Position numbers and translations under genes: made by a program | The notes under the pieces: generated by a model | What the model saw: the letters and a program-made list of their open reading frames with translations, nothing else | Databases searched by the model: none | Told to the model about the DNA's origin: nothing | Source of the DNA: Chionis minor | Lineage: Eukaryota > Chordata > Aves > Charadriiformes > Chionididae | Assembly: GCA_013398295.1 (NCBI GenBank) | Contig: VZSF01008512.1 | Location: forward strand, 301,439-365,438 | Length of the DNA stretch: 64,000 nt | Reading direction: 5' to 3' | Part shown: positions 30,101-45,100 of the stretch, one piece after another | Position numbering within the stretch: position 1 is the first letter of the stretch | How the letters are laid out: each line of letters starts with the position of its first letter

Positions 30101-33100
30101 TTCCAGGATACTTTTAAGTACAAAGTTTTGTGTTTGGCTTATTCAGAGTTACAAGGAGGAATCAATCCTGATTCAAATTTGCTAATAGCTTTGTTTTTAT
30201 CACAGCATAAAGGTAGATATGATTAAAAACATCTCTGAGTCCATCTTACAGTCTTAGAGGTGCCTTTGTCTTATGAATTTATTTTGGAACAATGATGGAC
30301 AACTTTTTGCATGTCAGTATTATACACCATCAAGCATTCAATTTTTTGAACAAGAAGCAATTAGGATTTCAGGGAGTTACAGCTGCAATAACAGATTTTT
30401 CATCTACCAAAGCCTTTGCTACCAAGCTAATCTGATTTTGCTGGGAATCTGGGGACTTCACTCATACGGCGAAGCTGTAATGCAAGAAGATGCTAGGACC
30501 TCCTCTGCCACCAGTCGTGCAACAACTGAGTCGCATCCCTCCACTTGATAACTTGTTGACCCCTTCAGCAGCTCTGGCATGCCTCTAACAGGAGGAGCAA
30601 ACACTGCTAATTGAGGAGAAAGCAAGAAGAATCTGCTCGCTGTGTGCCTTTCCTCCAGTCAGAGTAACAAGCTAGTCAGAGAACTAAAAAGGAGAGAGGA
30701 AAGGAGGAACAGGAGATGCAGGGTCACTAGGCAGGGACAGCGAAGTTTGTTGTTTACTACACTAGTATTGGTGCTTAGTAAATCTCGTACCATTTGTAAC
30801 AGCACTTGTAAATAGTAATTCTGCTTTGGAGTTTGGGCACGTTGTGAGTTACTACTTGAAGTGTTCAGTGTAGATACTTCTGTGTCAGTTTACAGGAAGA
30901 TGTGAAAATACATCATCTATATTTGGCTTCTGTGCTCATAGAACAGAGGAAACTTTCTTCTTCCATTGTAAGATGCATATCCTGGTCTGATTTGGGAAGA
31001 GTAGGATGCAATGAGTCTGCTTGTACAAATTTTACCACATACCTGAACGGTCTGGGAATGACACCAGTTGCCAGAAACCACTTCTTTGCTGAGTGCTGAG
31101 CAGTTCTTACTAAACATGTTTGGCATTTCTTTCTACTACTATTAAACATGTTAATTTTATTCAGTAATAGTGGGGGAGAAGTGGGGATCATGTTTTTCTG
31201 TAGACCATTTGAAATTAATAATGGGCTGATTATATGTTGTAGATTTTCCACTCATGATCCAAACTCTAAGTTGAACAAAAGGAAGTTACCATAAAATAGT
31301 CAATGTCACAATTTAATTTTTTGATTGGCTGTAATATTAGACACCATGCACATCAACTGTAATAGCATAGTAATGCTGCATCTGCTAGCTGCTTACACCA
31401 GAATTTCAATTTTGAAACTGTTACTGAGGTATTGGCGCAATAAAAAAGGAGTTAAGTGAGCATGGAATTCCAACATCGTCACCTTGAGGTGTCAGTTCAG
31501 TGTCGGTCTCTGTATTTGAATTGCATTAAAAAACCTAAATGAATTAAAGTCAAGAGAGCTTTTGGAGGTGAGGACAACTGTTAACATCTGTTAATTCATT
31601 GTCTAATTATTTAAAAAGATTGGCTATGTTTTAAACAGATGTATTAGTCTTCATTTGACTGAAAAGCATACGTGTTAGTTCCTATGTGCTGTACTTGCCA
31701 TTTCAGTCAGACAACGTACTACTTCAAGCAGTATGTAGGGGAAAGATTCCTTATTACTCTAATCAAGCCTTAGCCTAAGTTTTATAAATGCAAAAATACG
31801 TATTTAGGCAGAACATTGAGTATTTTGGGCAGTAACGTGAATGAGCATTAAATTTTGTACTGAAATTCTTTGGAAACTAAATCCTGGAGTGAATGTGCCG
31901 TAAAGTAAAAAACCCTATTCATGTTGGAGCAACCAGTAACTGCTAACTGCATGGTATTGCGATACTTACTAGGCACAAACCAGTTTTGTCCAAACGCCTT
32001 ATCTTCAGTTCTTCAGCGTAGTTTTGCCAATAATCACTTCAAACTTAACTGATTTGCAAGTTTTGTATTTTTGTTAGTGTGCCTCTTTTACAAATGCTTA
32101 TTCTTCATTCATTTGCAGCAGATTGCATTTGGCAGCAGTGGGAAAACAAATTATATCGGAATAGGCTAGAAAATAATATAATTATGTGCATGTTTTAATT
32201 AATATTTAACAATTGCTTTCACCTTCAGGTTGGGAGTAGTCCTACATGTTTTATTTCCTATTATTTTTTTCAATATTATGCTCCTAAAAGTTGGATTTAG
32301 ACTGGGGAAATAAGAATCGCAGTACCTAATGGAAGCCTTAGATAGTAAGCATTTACCCTTCCAGCTTTTTAAGAACTTCTTCATTGAAATTTCATAGGTT
32401 GATTTCACTTTTCTGTGATGGGATTTGAAGCCTATATTGCTATTTTAATGCAGGCTTTTACATTTTTATCAGCTCTTGCTTAACCACAGTTTAACTACAG
32501 TGTAAGCTCTTGCTCACATTTTAATATAAGAAAGGCAGCTCAATGGTCAGATATCAGCATTTGTTTCTTTGATTCCAGAAAGCATAATCATCCATCAATT
32601 TTATAATACTGAGAATGGAAAACGACAGTAAAACTCTTTGACAAAGACTATATATTCTGCAGCATATTACACAAATGCGATTATCATTTCTTCAAAATAT
32701 TCCACTAATTTATCTGTGTTTGCCCAGATAAATTGATTATTATAATAGTAACCATGGGGCAAAGTTTAACAACTTGCTGGCACTACAATGGCCTCTCTTT
32801 TTATAGCAGGCATAGATGAAATCATGGTCACGCTGCAGTCAGAGCTAGAGTATTCATTTTGTAAATACTGAAAGTCTAGGGAAGATTAAGCTTTGGTTTC
32901 AGTGTTCAGTCTGTTGAGATAAACTGGGAGAGCTTTTGTTTTGGGCTTTCTACCAACCCAGGGAGACTACAGTACGGGGTTTATGTTCTCCTCCTGCATG
33001 GTTTTTTTTTTCCCCCCATAGAACTGTGATATCAAGTGTTTCATTTAAATGAAAGTATACAAGGCAAGGGGAGATTCGTCAGGTTCTTCCATGACGCATG

Positions 33101-36100
33101 CAGTTGCATCGAAACTTACCATGTAATTTATTACAGCACTACCCAAGGGTTGCCTCATTAAGTTGTTTGTAATTCTGTGGCACTGACTACAAAGACCAAG
33201 AACAAAACAGTATCTGAGTACAGAGGCAGATACAGTACAAAGTCTTGGGTACGGCAGTTGTTTTCACTGTATAAAAAAGTTTAGGATCAGTACAGCTATT
33301 ATGGCTATGTCTGCTGAGGCTGAATACGTATCACTGTGATCACTAAAAATTTAGGCAGTCATCTGAGTGTGTCCTTGCATTTCAGCATATTGAATAGAAT
33401 ACTCTTACAGTGTCAGAGTTGTTGATAACCAGAGCTCTGAGCTGTCTCTTTTTTTTCTTCTTCTCCCCCTCCAAGTGTAGTAAATTTAATGCTGACTAAA
33501 TTGCAGGACTGAGAACATCGTCTATAGTCAGGTTGACAGGGGCTGTACAAATGTCATGGCCCATCAGGATTTCCTTTCTCAGACACATAAGAAATTTTTC
33601 ACTCTAAATCAACACTTACTAAAGTATATTAAACAAATTACCACGTACTATTCCACAGATTTCTTTTTACTCCATCCACAAGCTCCTCCTTCCTTCTCTG
33701 CTGGCCCCAGAAAAAGGAGGTGTCCCACCATCTCCTGCTCCTGTGTTGTAGCAGACGCACCGACAGTCGCCTCTGGAAGACACCAGCAACTGTTCCTTTC
33801 CTTATAACTCCCCGTTTTGCCCCAGTGGCCTCTGTGCTGACAGCTATGCTGTTGAGGTGCGGACTCAGATGGGAATACATTCAGATGTCTCTAGCTGTAA
33901 CGTTTATCTTCTAGCTACCGTATATTCACATGAGTATTTCTAATACGTGCCACCACTGCTAATGTGAACACAAGGAAACTTTCAAGTGTATTCATTCTCT
34001 ATTTCTATGGTATATTGTATGGAATTATTTTTACTAGGATATGGTATAATCAGGGAAATAAGGCCTTTTCATCAGGTCTACTTTTGGGAAGGATTTAAAA
34101 GAGCCTTTGGGCATGTAGCTCTCAAAGCTGAAATCCCTTGCCTTAAATTTCTCAGGATGTATGAAAAAACTTGCTCTTGCAGGTTCTGCTGAATACAATA
34201 CCTTATTAGTGCTGCAGGTGATGTGATAGTGCTCCACAACTACCTGGCAACAGCACACAGGAGAGGGAGGGAGGGAAAAAATGTGAAATTACTTAAGTAA
34301 CACTGAATGTAACTATTAAGGTGTATCCACCATGTCAGAAATGTGCCAAATGTAGATGTAAAAAATTTCAGCGTGTGTAATTAAAGCCACGGCTTGCACT
34401 GTCTAAAACAAGAATAAAATACTGGTGCTGATTGTTTTCTACATTTGCAACCTAAGTCTTGGGAAGTTAGTGGTCCTTTCACCAGTGCGTGGACACAGTC
34501 TAAAAGACAGCATCAGTTTCTCCATGTGCTTAAATTTCTTTACAATGATAATGAGGCTCACAGGTCTACATTAAGCCAGTCAACGTGTTTGAAAAATTCC
34601 CGTTAATTACTCTTGGAACAGAGGAACCCAGTTTAACCAAATAAACTGCAACCCACCTACATTACAACATTTTCCAAATAGCTTGGTATGTGGATGCAGA
34701 ATTTTTTAAAAGGATTCAGAGTAATGTATGACTCTTACAGCAGCTTTTAATTACATCAGTTCAAGCAGCTGGATGTAAATTGCCCTTTTCTGTAAATTCA
34801 GCTGGGCTGTAAGAATTACTTCAGATGTGAAATGTGAAGCCATCTACTTTAGAAATAAATTTTCATTTCTGGTTTAAAATTGTACACAAATTTTAACATA
34901 AGCATGTCTGACCTTTTGAAGTGACTATATAGATAAATATGTAGTTCCGAGCACATTTCAGTGGAGTGTCTGTAATTACAGCAATGGCCTGCACAGCATA
35001 TCTGGAGAAACACATGAAGACCCCAACAAAGGGCAATTATATGCTCCCCCTATTGATTGACTAATAGCACATTTCATGAGTATACATTTACAGTCCCTGC
35101 TTAAGAGGAAGCAAGTGTGCCCTTCTGCCATTTTCGTATGTTGAAGTACCCGATACCGCCAGCCTCCTTGGGAAGCAGCTGCAGGAGAAAGCCTGCAGGA
35201 ATTCATGGGAACCAAGCTCTGGCAGGCACTGTGCTGTGAGATGTTGAGAGCAGCTGTCTCTCCCAGAGGACTGATCGAATTAATCAGTTGATAGGGAGTA
35301 TCTGGCTTGGCTGAGAGGCAGCCACTCCTGGATCCGGCCCCATCGCGTTCCTAGACCCACAGGAGCCAGGAGACACTGTCTCTTGTAGGTCGTAAGAGTT
35401 GTCTCCGCGGGGGAATTGAAAGTTTCCTGGTTTCTGAAGTTGGCAAAAACTTGTGCCTACTGCGAAGGCAAGAGTCTACTGATAATGACAGGCAGCGTTT
35501 TCTCCTTTGTGAATAATCTGTCCATTATTTACAGCACAGCAGAACAGAAATCATGACTCAGCTAGCTAAGCTAAAATACTAAACTAAACATCATTTAGCA
35601 AATGCTGTGGCCTGGGAGAAAAGCAGATGGCCTCGCCATAAGGCCAACATAATTTGTGTGTTGGACCACTGCTCCACTGCAATGTCCACATAAATCTTCC
35701 TGCGTGTCAGCTGCTGCATGTAGTTGCCACTCACTCTTTACCTTTCTCCACTGCCTACCGTCTCTCTGCATCCTAATAATCTCATTTTCACCTCGTCCCG
35801 TTTTTGTCTCTCAGGCTGTTGTCATAGAACAGGAATGAGGGAACTGGCTTGGAATTGTGCTCCTGCAGAAGGATGGCTGATGTCAAGAAGGCTCCTGAGT
35901 TGGGCAGAAGTAGAGGGGAGAGTAGGGTGCCCACTCCAGTGGCTAATGCTGCCCTGAAATCTCTTGTGCGGGCTGCGAAGGCAGATTGTTCAGTTGCTCC
36001 TTGAGCCTCTCTGTGCTGTTCCTTCTGAACAGGGAGCTCCCCACCCACTGGTGGCCTGTTGGACCCCATTAACTTAGATATTTAAATGAGTTTGTGTATC

Positions 36101-39100
36101 TAGCCCCGTTCTATGCGTGTATTCAGCCTGGCAGTTGTATGCATGTTCCAGTATTGCTTCATATGATTTGTGGAGACTTCTATGTAAACTAAGGTTAATA
36201 TTTTTTTTTTGTTACAAGGTTTTGGATCTCAGGATGAGAAGGGTTATGGGCGTTCCAATGGCTTTTCTTCTGCTAGAGCTTTTCATTTTTCTCTTTTAAT
36301 TTGCTGTTAGTGCAATACTGAACTGAAATATTGTGATTACCTTTTATAATTCTCCCTAATTATTTAGAGAAGTTGGATTATTAGTGCTTCAAAACATTAG
36401 AATTTTGTGACATAGGAAGAAAGTACACATAGATCAACAAAGATGTGCCTCAGGCTATGGAAGTGATGTGCTCTTTAGTCCCACCAAGTTCTGCTTGAAG
36501 GAGGAGACTGCAATGTAATATCCCTTCATACATGCTAAGTATTTACACTTAATTGAACACCACTACTCAGCCTTCTGGCTTGAGCATTAGGACAAAATAC
36601 AAAATATTTAGACACAAATATTTAGACACTCCAGAACAAAGGTAAATTCATTTTATTTACTTTGCCATTTTTTGGAGTTCAGACTAAATAGGATTTGCAA
36701 ATGAGGGTAGCTGAGCATAGAGAAAATAAAACTGTTTGAAATAAGCGATTACCTAGTATACTACAATATATAGTTGACCAAAATGTCAGCTGAAACATGC
36801 TAAGTTAAAAAACAATAAAACTGCATCTTCATGCAGCTGGATTATTTTGACTTTATAAGAATAATCTGAGTCTCAGATTTGGGTCTAATTATTAGAAGTT
36901 ACAGATCGCAAGGACTAGTAGGCAAATATTTCTACGAAAAATTCTGGTGAACCTTTTGGAGAAAAAGAATTAAAACGTTGCTTGTGCATTATTTGTTGGA
37001 ATGTTGATGTGGCACTTGCTAGAAATCAGCATCAGCCATCTTTCTTCCAGATTTTGTACTTGGTTATGGAGATACAGCAGTCCTTACATGAGTACCTTCT
37101 CTTCTATAATGTTTATACTTCTGTAAAAAGAGTGCTTCATATAAGCAATGGTTGTTGCTTATAAGTTAATGATTGAAGAACATGTTGGCCACAGACTTTT
37201 GTTAAAGAAATGCTTGTGAGGTGCACTTACTGTATTTTACTGATATTTTAAACTTCAGCAAATAGCCAGATATTGTTGCTGTTTCTCAAGTATTATTTCT
37301 TCTTATTGCCACTAGGCAGATTAGTTTGACTATTAAACTATAGCTTTTTACTTTTCCATCCTAAGGCAATTCCTTCATTTGTCCAGCATTTTCCATAATG
37401 AGCACTTCTAAAAAATGTAATTATAGTCAAGATGTTTTTAAGTTTAAAATCAAAAGATGATTTGAAGATAAAATTAATCTGTTATTGTTTTGTAGATCAT
37501 GTGGGTTTAATTGTATATATTTCTACAAATCTGTTGAATTTGGGGTGTAGTCTTCATAAAGCAGTGTATTAACCGTCCTCATACATTTGTCTTGTTACTC
37601 TCTGTCTTGGCTGCTGGTGGTTTAGTTGTCAAATACTCTTCATCTCCACCTTCACCACCACCACCATATTCTGTCAATGCAAACCACAGTTACACTTATT
37701 CTTGGCCAAGAGGGAACATTTGTTTTCTGTCATTCTTGTCCCACTGCTAATTGGTTTCCACAAACTGGCTTTGGAACAGGTGCCTGGGAGCAAAACAAAG
37801 GTTACCATTTTGCCTGCTATTTCTTTACCCTTCTTGGGATGGATTGAGAAGGAAAAACTGGGTTCTTCCACCATTGTATGCAACAGGCTGTTAAAAGACT
37901 TTTTGGATGCCTGGCATTGTAGGTTTCATTTTTGTCTTTAATGTGTGTTGTCTACCGGACGCTTATTTTCTCTAGCTTACGCAGTGAGGGAAATTTTGTA
38001 CTGCAAAGAAGTAATTTTTCTTTTCTGATTTTCTTCCATAGTCTGCCATCTTCAATTTTCAGAGTCTACTGACTGTAACCTTGCTGCTCATATGTACCTG
38101 TGCCTATATCAGATCCTTGGCTCCAAGCTTACTGGACAAAAATAAAACTGGGTATGTGGTCTGATTGTTTTAAAAGTACACAAGCTGTTTAATTTTAACT
38201 GCAATGTTTTACTCTTAGTATCTACTGGTGATGTGTGATAACACAAATCGTATTTTGAAAAAATTGTCTCTTCTTTAAAGATAAAAGTCTTCATTTTATA
38301 CCTTACAATAGAAGGCAAGAAGTTGTTTGCAGGCACTTAGTTGCAGTTTTTTGCTAAGAATTTATTAACTAACAAAGCCAGCTAATTCTCGTTTATAGTT
38401 ATTTTCTAGACTTGCAACTTTCTCATTTAAGCTTATTAAAGATACAGACATGAGTGACAAAGAAAACTTCTTCTACCTGCAAATATTGCTGTAATAATTT
38501 ATTTTTAATTCTTAAGGCTGCACCAAAAAACCCCACTAACAGCAGAATCTGTCCTTTTGTTTATTTTCAAATTAGGTGTTTTGGAAGTACAAGTTTGAAA
38601 CACAGCTTCACCAAAACTGCTCAATCTATAACTAAAAAAAATTCAACCTGTTTTTAAAAATAAACAACACTATCCCTGTCTGTGGACTCTTTAAATTTTT
38701 TTTTATTATTATTCTTTAAGGAATTTGTAGAAAAGTTTTTGAAAGCTTCTACAAAAGCTAACTCTTTTTGTTTGGTTGGTTGGTTTTTTGTGCTCTGGTC
38801 ACTATAACTTCATCTCTCACTGAAGAGAGAGATGTGCTTCCTAAAGCACGTGTTCCTAAGAGACCTGTGTTTCTCTTTTTGTTCCATGTTCTCCTGGAAT
38901 GTGATTAAAGTTGCAGGGCCAGTACTGCAGCAAAACAGTTCTCTGCCCTGCTTGGCAGCAAAATTTTTGAGGTGGTGGGAAATGGAGACAGCCTTGGAGC
39001 CAAATCTGTGCTTCACTTACGCTGTTAATACCCATTGAACTTTGGCTCACCAGTTATCTTTGTGCTACAAAGAATGTGACTGCATGTTGGGTGCAATCAG

Positions 39101-42100
39101 CAGTATGCAGAACTGTGATTTAAATGCTGTGGTTTTACAGTAACGATAGGGGAATTTTGACCTAGAAACCGCTGAGGCTGTCCCGAGTATTGCCGTAATA
39201 CTGTCACCTAAGGTTAATATAAAGAAGATAATATTCATAGAAGTAGGAGGTAATTCTAGCTGGTAACGTTCTAGCTGGAAAAAATAGATAGTGTTCTGGG
39301 TGCTGGCTGTTCGACTTACCCATTTTTTCCATTAAATCATTTGCTGTTAAGGAAAATGTTTTTTTTTCCCTAAGTATCTTCTGTCACTTCTGCATTTTAT
39401 TTTCAGAAAAAGTATCAAGTTTTAAGTAGAGTCTTGTCAACAAGAACCTGGAGTGTTTTGTCTTCTGAAAACCTTTGCTGTAATTAACCTCCAGAATTAC
39501 TATTTTATCGCACGAGCTTTCTTTTTTGCGGTGTAAGATACCCAGAGTACACTAACTTTTTTTTTGATTTGGAGTTCTTATATGAAAATGCTTGTGTCCT
39601 TTCATACGAGGCCGTGAGGTTGCCACTGACATGAGAGATTTCTTTTGATCAAGTAAAGATGGAAAGAAAGGATGACTTCATGGAGGACTGGGGGCTGGAG
39701 GGAATTTGGGTGTCTGCTAGTGGAAGATAGCACAATAGTCAATGAGGTATACACAGTAAGAAGTACGAATATTTTACTGATTAAAATTTTAGTGCTGTTC
39801 TTGGCAAGGAGCATTTCCTTTAATCTGGAGCTACTCTGTTTATTCTTGAGGCAAATCTGTCTGGAGTACAATAGAACTCTCTTCATAAAATGTTTTCAAA
39901 GGGTGCTGACACAGTGGAGGAGTTAGGCGTTTGATCTGTAGGTTTGTATTTATATAGATGTTGGACATACTATTTTATTTTTGTTTTATATATATATATA
40001 TATGTATGTAGACTGCTTTATACTGGAGAATAAAACGTTGGCCTGGAAGCAATGAAATTTGTTTCCTGAATGGTGGATGTTTACATGGAGCTCATACGCT
40101 GTTAAATCCCTGTCCCTCTTCACTAACATATTCCATGCTCAAATGGAAACGTCTAGACATACTGGATAGAATAAATTCTAGTGATATTTCATTTTACCAC
40201 AGAGATGATCTTACCTCATTACTCCTGCTCCAAATTAATAGCATAAAAAAGTAGCAATAAAATATTGAAGTGACAGAGGGGAGAAATGTTGATAGTTATT
40301 CACTGTATTTCTGACTAAGTGGTAACTTTGGTGAAGATTTAAATCTGTTGATAGTAAGTAAAGAAGCATGTTTCTGTTGGTGGAGAGTCTGTGTTGCAAA
40401 GTGATATCACCCATCCTCATAACACTGTATTTCATCCCGTTGGCTTCTGCCAAAATGTGTCTTTTCCTACCAAGCCAAACAGAATTTTAAACCTTCATTT
40501 TTGCTGACGCGTCTTGAGTGTTTCCACGTGCTTTGTCCTAGGCAAGAGCATTTAAGGTTGGGAAAGCAGGTGGTGATTTACGGTTTCGTGCTCGCTAGAG
40601 GAGAGTGCGTACCACAACATAATTCTGTCCTCCTCGCTAACCAGAAAGGTGTGTTGGCTTCTGTGCAGCGGAGGTTTCCTTTGGCTTGCCATGAGCATTG
40701 CAGTGGGGTATCTCTCGCTCCCTCCTGCAGTGGTAGTGGTCTTGTCTTGGGAAACGCATGGCAGCTGCTGCCGAAGTCTAAAGCCCCACTAGACCTTTCT
40801 CATCGCGCTGGGCTTCATTTCTCCAGTTTTTTTGTTAGCCGGATAACTAGCACCACTTTCGCGATCGGTGCTTTTAACATTAGCACTGAAAGCCACAAAG
40901 ATGCAGCAGCTCATGCACATTTGACTTGTGGCTGCCAGAAAACAGCAGGTATGCAAGCCAGACTGACACGTTTCACCTGCATCAAAACAAGGATGAGGAT
41001 GAACGTGAAGGGGAGGATAAGGAACAGTGCAATTACTCTTGAGTAGTTGCTTCAGGAGGAATTATTTTGGAGCAGATTCATTCAATGCAGCATCGTTTCT
41101 GTAATAATCAGACAGGTTTTGACTTGAAGACATGCATGTTGTGGACCTGATACGAACAGTAATGGAAAAATCTAGGAGAGCAGAAGGCCTGCACAGGCTT
41201 TTCTTCCAATGTCAGCTCCCCAGTTCATCCAGGGGCTGTGATTATAGCTGCTTAGAAGGTCCAGATTTCAATGTGCTTTTGCTCAGCTGCAAACTATGTG
41301 GATAAATAGGTGTACTGAGCTGTTCAGTAGCGGCACAAGCCTCTTAAAAAGGTACTGTTGTCAGCTGTTAGAAGGCTTGTCAGTCCTCATGTCAGTGAGT
41401 GACTTCAGGTTCATAAATTGTTAATTGCAGTTAAGGGTAGCTGACAAAACCCATATTTTAATTGTTTTCTACCTGCCACATCAGAAAGGAAAATTCGTAT
41501 TTTCCCCAATAAGGGGGTTCTAGGGCTAGCGTCCATGTACAATACTTGAGTTACAACTTTATGTTGTTACACAGGGTTGAAAAAACCCTGAGAGGGCAAA
41601 GAATACCCTTGGTGAGAGGCTAATTCAACAGAGTTACGGACTGCCTGAAGGGGTTAATATTCTTTTTCCCAGGTAGGATTCTTCAAATATGCATATGAAA
41701 AGGACAGCAATGATTTATTTCTTTGAGTACCTGGGCAGGTTTTTCAGAGATGGCAACATGAGATGCTGGGCTGTGGAAGTTTTTGTATTAGTTTTGCAGC
41801 ATGCAGTCTGTAAATCTTAAATTTTATAGAGGGTAACAGTGGTTTGAGAGTCTTAAGTGCTGTCCACACAGTACTATTGGGCTGTTTATTTCACTGTATA
41901 AGATTTACACATGAATGCCTTTTTACCTGCATACCTCTTCAAAAAGTGCATAGATGTCCTCAGGTTACTTTACTATACAACCTCTCAGCCTGGAAAAGTT
42001 GGATGGTCTACATGCAGGGATTATTCCTTCTGCTTGTGGAGCTACATAAAGGCAGGAAAAATGAGCTTTGACTATCCAGAAAACTTTGGCTTGAGGTAAA

Positions 42101-45100
42101 ACGATCTAATGCACAAAGGAAAAGGCTATTTTCTAAAAATGGAAATTCTGCAATGCTCTTCACAGTAACTTGATCAGCAAGAGGTACATCAGTTAAAAAG
42201 CATTTCACTTTGAATTTCAAAACCTCAGTCACTGGCTGCCTCTTAGAACACTTGGGTCTCACCTAGCCAACACCAGATGTTTGTTTCGGAAATAAAGGGA
42301 AGGGTACCAAATGGAAAGAGAGAGAGATGCTGAAGTAAACTAAGACCATAAAAGAGGCCATGAAATATGAAGTAGCGTAGAAATTATTTTTTAAAAACTG
42401 CAGGATGTGTTGATTGCTGAAGTGTGCAGGAACAAGTGACCCAAAACTACCTGTCTGCATTAAAGCACAAAAAAATAGGTAATTGCCAGAGCCCAAGAAA
42501 ATGGGAAGACAGATGATCAAACCATTGTTGGTATGGGTTCAGAGCACAGTGGGAAAGCACTTAGAGAGCCACCATCACAGCAGGTAGTAGATACAACCCC
42601 ACAAATAACATATAGGCTGAAGTTACTACTGATAAACATATCAGGAGAAGGAGGGAAAATAATTAGGTATTTTTTAGTCCATAAATCTATAAATAGACAA
42701 TATAGCTGAATCCAGATGTTTTTACTGTATTGCAACGAGTCATGTACTGTGAAGGAAACTTTTTTGTACACAAGTTTTCAACACAGTTTTGACCAACACG
42801 TGAAAGGCTTCTAGTTAAGAGACATTTCAGTATTGTTCCCGTCTTCCTCCTCAGATTCTAAAGCAGTCCCTGCTCTTGTTCCTCTCAAGCAGTCAGTGTG
42901 AGGTTATTTTAGTTACACAGAGAAACTATTAATTTCTGACATACGTGCTTGTACAACCCTTTGGCTGTGCTCTGAATAGCTGAATCCTGCTTTTCTCCTT
43001 TGTTATTTCACTTGTGAGAATTAATGTCCTGGGCAAGCAGCAGAGACACGTGAACAAGGTAGACCTTGGTAAAAGAGTAAAAACAAACCTGAAGAATTGT
43101 TTTGATGCTTATTTCAACACATTCAAAATTGAATTACACCTGTGTGTATGCGCTGTTAGAAAAGGCATTTTTATTTGCTGTTGCTAAGGGAAATAAAAAA
43201 GAGAAGCTACAAAGCATTTAAGTACTCAGGTTTATTATCTCTCATACCTGCAGGAAAACTTTAAAGTTAAAATTTTTAACGTAAAAAGTTTCCTATATAT
43301 AAGGACATAGAGGCCTGTTGGTATTTCCTATTCCAGTATTATTCTAGTTCTGGGGTTTTTTTCCTTTGTGTAATTTTCCCTCTAGGGTACTTAAATGTAG
43401 AATGTAGAATTCTGATGAAATCTTTAGATTTGGAACACAGACTGAGTAAATGTATGCTTGTTTTTCATACATGCAAAAAACTTGCTAGATTTATCAAGGA
43501 ACTTCGCCACTTGTTCAGTTCATAGCCTGTACCTGTAGAGGTATCTGGTGTTTTCTGATGTCGACAGGAGTGTCAAGATGACAACCTACTGTTAATTTGG
43601 ATTGTTTTAGCATAGGAGATAAAATCAGTTGACTTGAATTTTTTTATTAAACCAGGAGCCTAATGAATTTATTTTATCTTTACAGACTATTGGGAATATT
43701 CTGGAAATGCGCCAGGATTGGTAATTTCTTTTTCTTTTAAGACCAGTGCTTTTTCTAGAGTATAGATTATTTATTAAGATAATGTTGCCATGTAGCAATG
43801 AAAGCCATACTCATACATAACTTTAAAAAAATGCAGGTTTTATTTATTTATTTATTATTTACATGAAATACAGCAAGGGGGGTGTGAGGGCAGGATATGA
43901 CTCTGCATTTTCTAATGTCGGTTCATATATGTGTGTTATTATTTGCAAACATCTTTTGCACTTTTTACTCCATGGAATAACCAAGAGCATACTTCTTATT
44001 GACATTAAAAAACAATAAATCAGTGATTCCTTATAAACTGCTGTCTATTTGAAATTCTGATGGACTGCTGGGAAAAGCCAGATATTTACCTTATAGTAAT
44101 AAAACAACATGGAATTCATAATGAAGAAATGTTCTATTTAATCAAAAATGTCTTTTTTCCTCTCCTTTCTTTAGTTAGCTTTTGTGCCGTTTTGAATTAC
44201 ACAAAGCTGTTGGTGTCAAGTGGCATCTATATGCAGGCTGATCAGCTCTATCTGGTTTTAGACATTTTCCCGTAACATTGGTATTTGTGTTTATTTTAGT
44301 CCTTATTCTGAATTTATTTTGAGAAGGAAATGGGAATATGCAACAGAAGTTCAGTCTTAGCATTAAGGTATATGCAAGATTTTTAACAAATTACAAATCC
44401 ATCATCGAAACCACGTTCTTCAAATTGCATTGTTAATGCAGAGCAGAAACATTGAACTTGTAATTTTAGGTCTTCCTACTTGTCATTGAACCTAAAGGAA
44501 AAATGCATGGTTCCCTTGCTTTCTCAGGCTTTGAAAGGGACGTGACATACTTTTTTTTTTTCAGTATGTCAAAAAGTATATATGTATATACAAACCCCTT
44601 TTTTTTGTGAAAACCTGTTAAAAGGATTGCAAAGATTGTCCTATTTAGATAATAGACATTACAGAACCAATTTTAGTATTGTAATTGAAAGATTCTGGTA
44701 AGGTGGCAGCTGTCAGAAATGAATTTTGAGCTACAGCAGTAGAAACAAATGTAAAAATTCAGCTGCATTAAGGTTTGTTCAAGGTTAAAGAGAACACCTT
44801 ACTTTACCATCTTCTTTTTAGTTAATGAAGTGCAAGCATATCTGTCTATTAGCTATGCACAGCAAACAGTTTAAAAAACTATTGAAAAGAGTACACAAGA
44901 GGTTTTTTGAGGTCCCTGTCAATTTGATAAAGTTAAGAACTGCAGTTCGTCTGGAGTATGGTTTTGCGTTCCCATCATGTAGTAACATTAACGTGTTTGC
45001 ATTTGCTGCATCCAAGGTAATGCATGCACTCTTCTGCCCCGTACTGAACTGCTTCCTGTTCTCTTTTTCATGTAAAACGGTAATTTCTGTTCAACTTACA

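Noticed and set aside
40501..41046. 181-codon open frame in TMEM167A intron 2
   Set aside because: It starts with TTG, has no ATG until near the end, matches no protein I recognise and has no splice framework. The CpG density of the patch is the more interesting property.
43410..43445. Possible C/D-box snoRNA (CTGATGA ... CTGA)
   Set aside because: The boxes are only about 30 bases apart, with no terminal stem and an imperfect C box.
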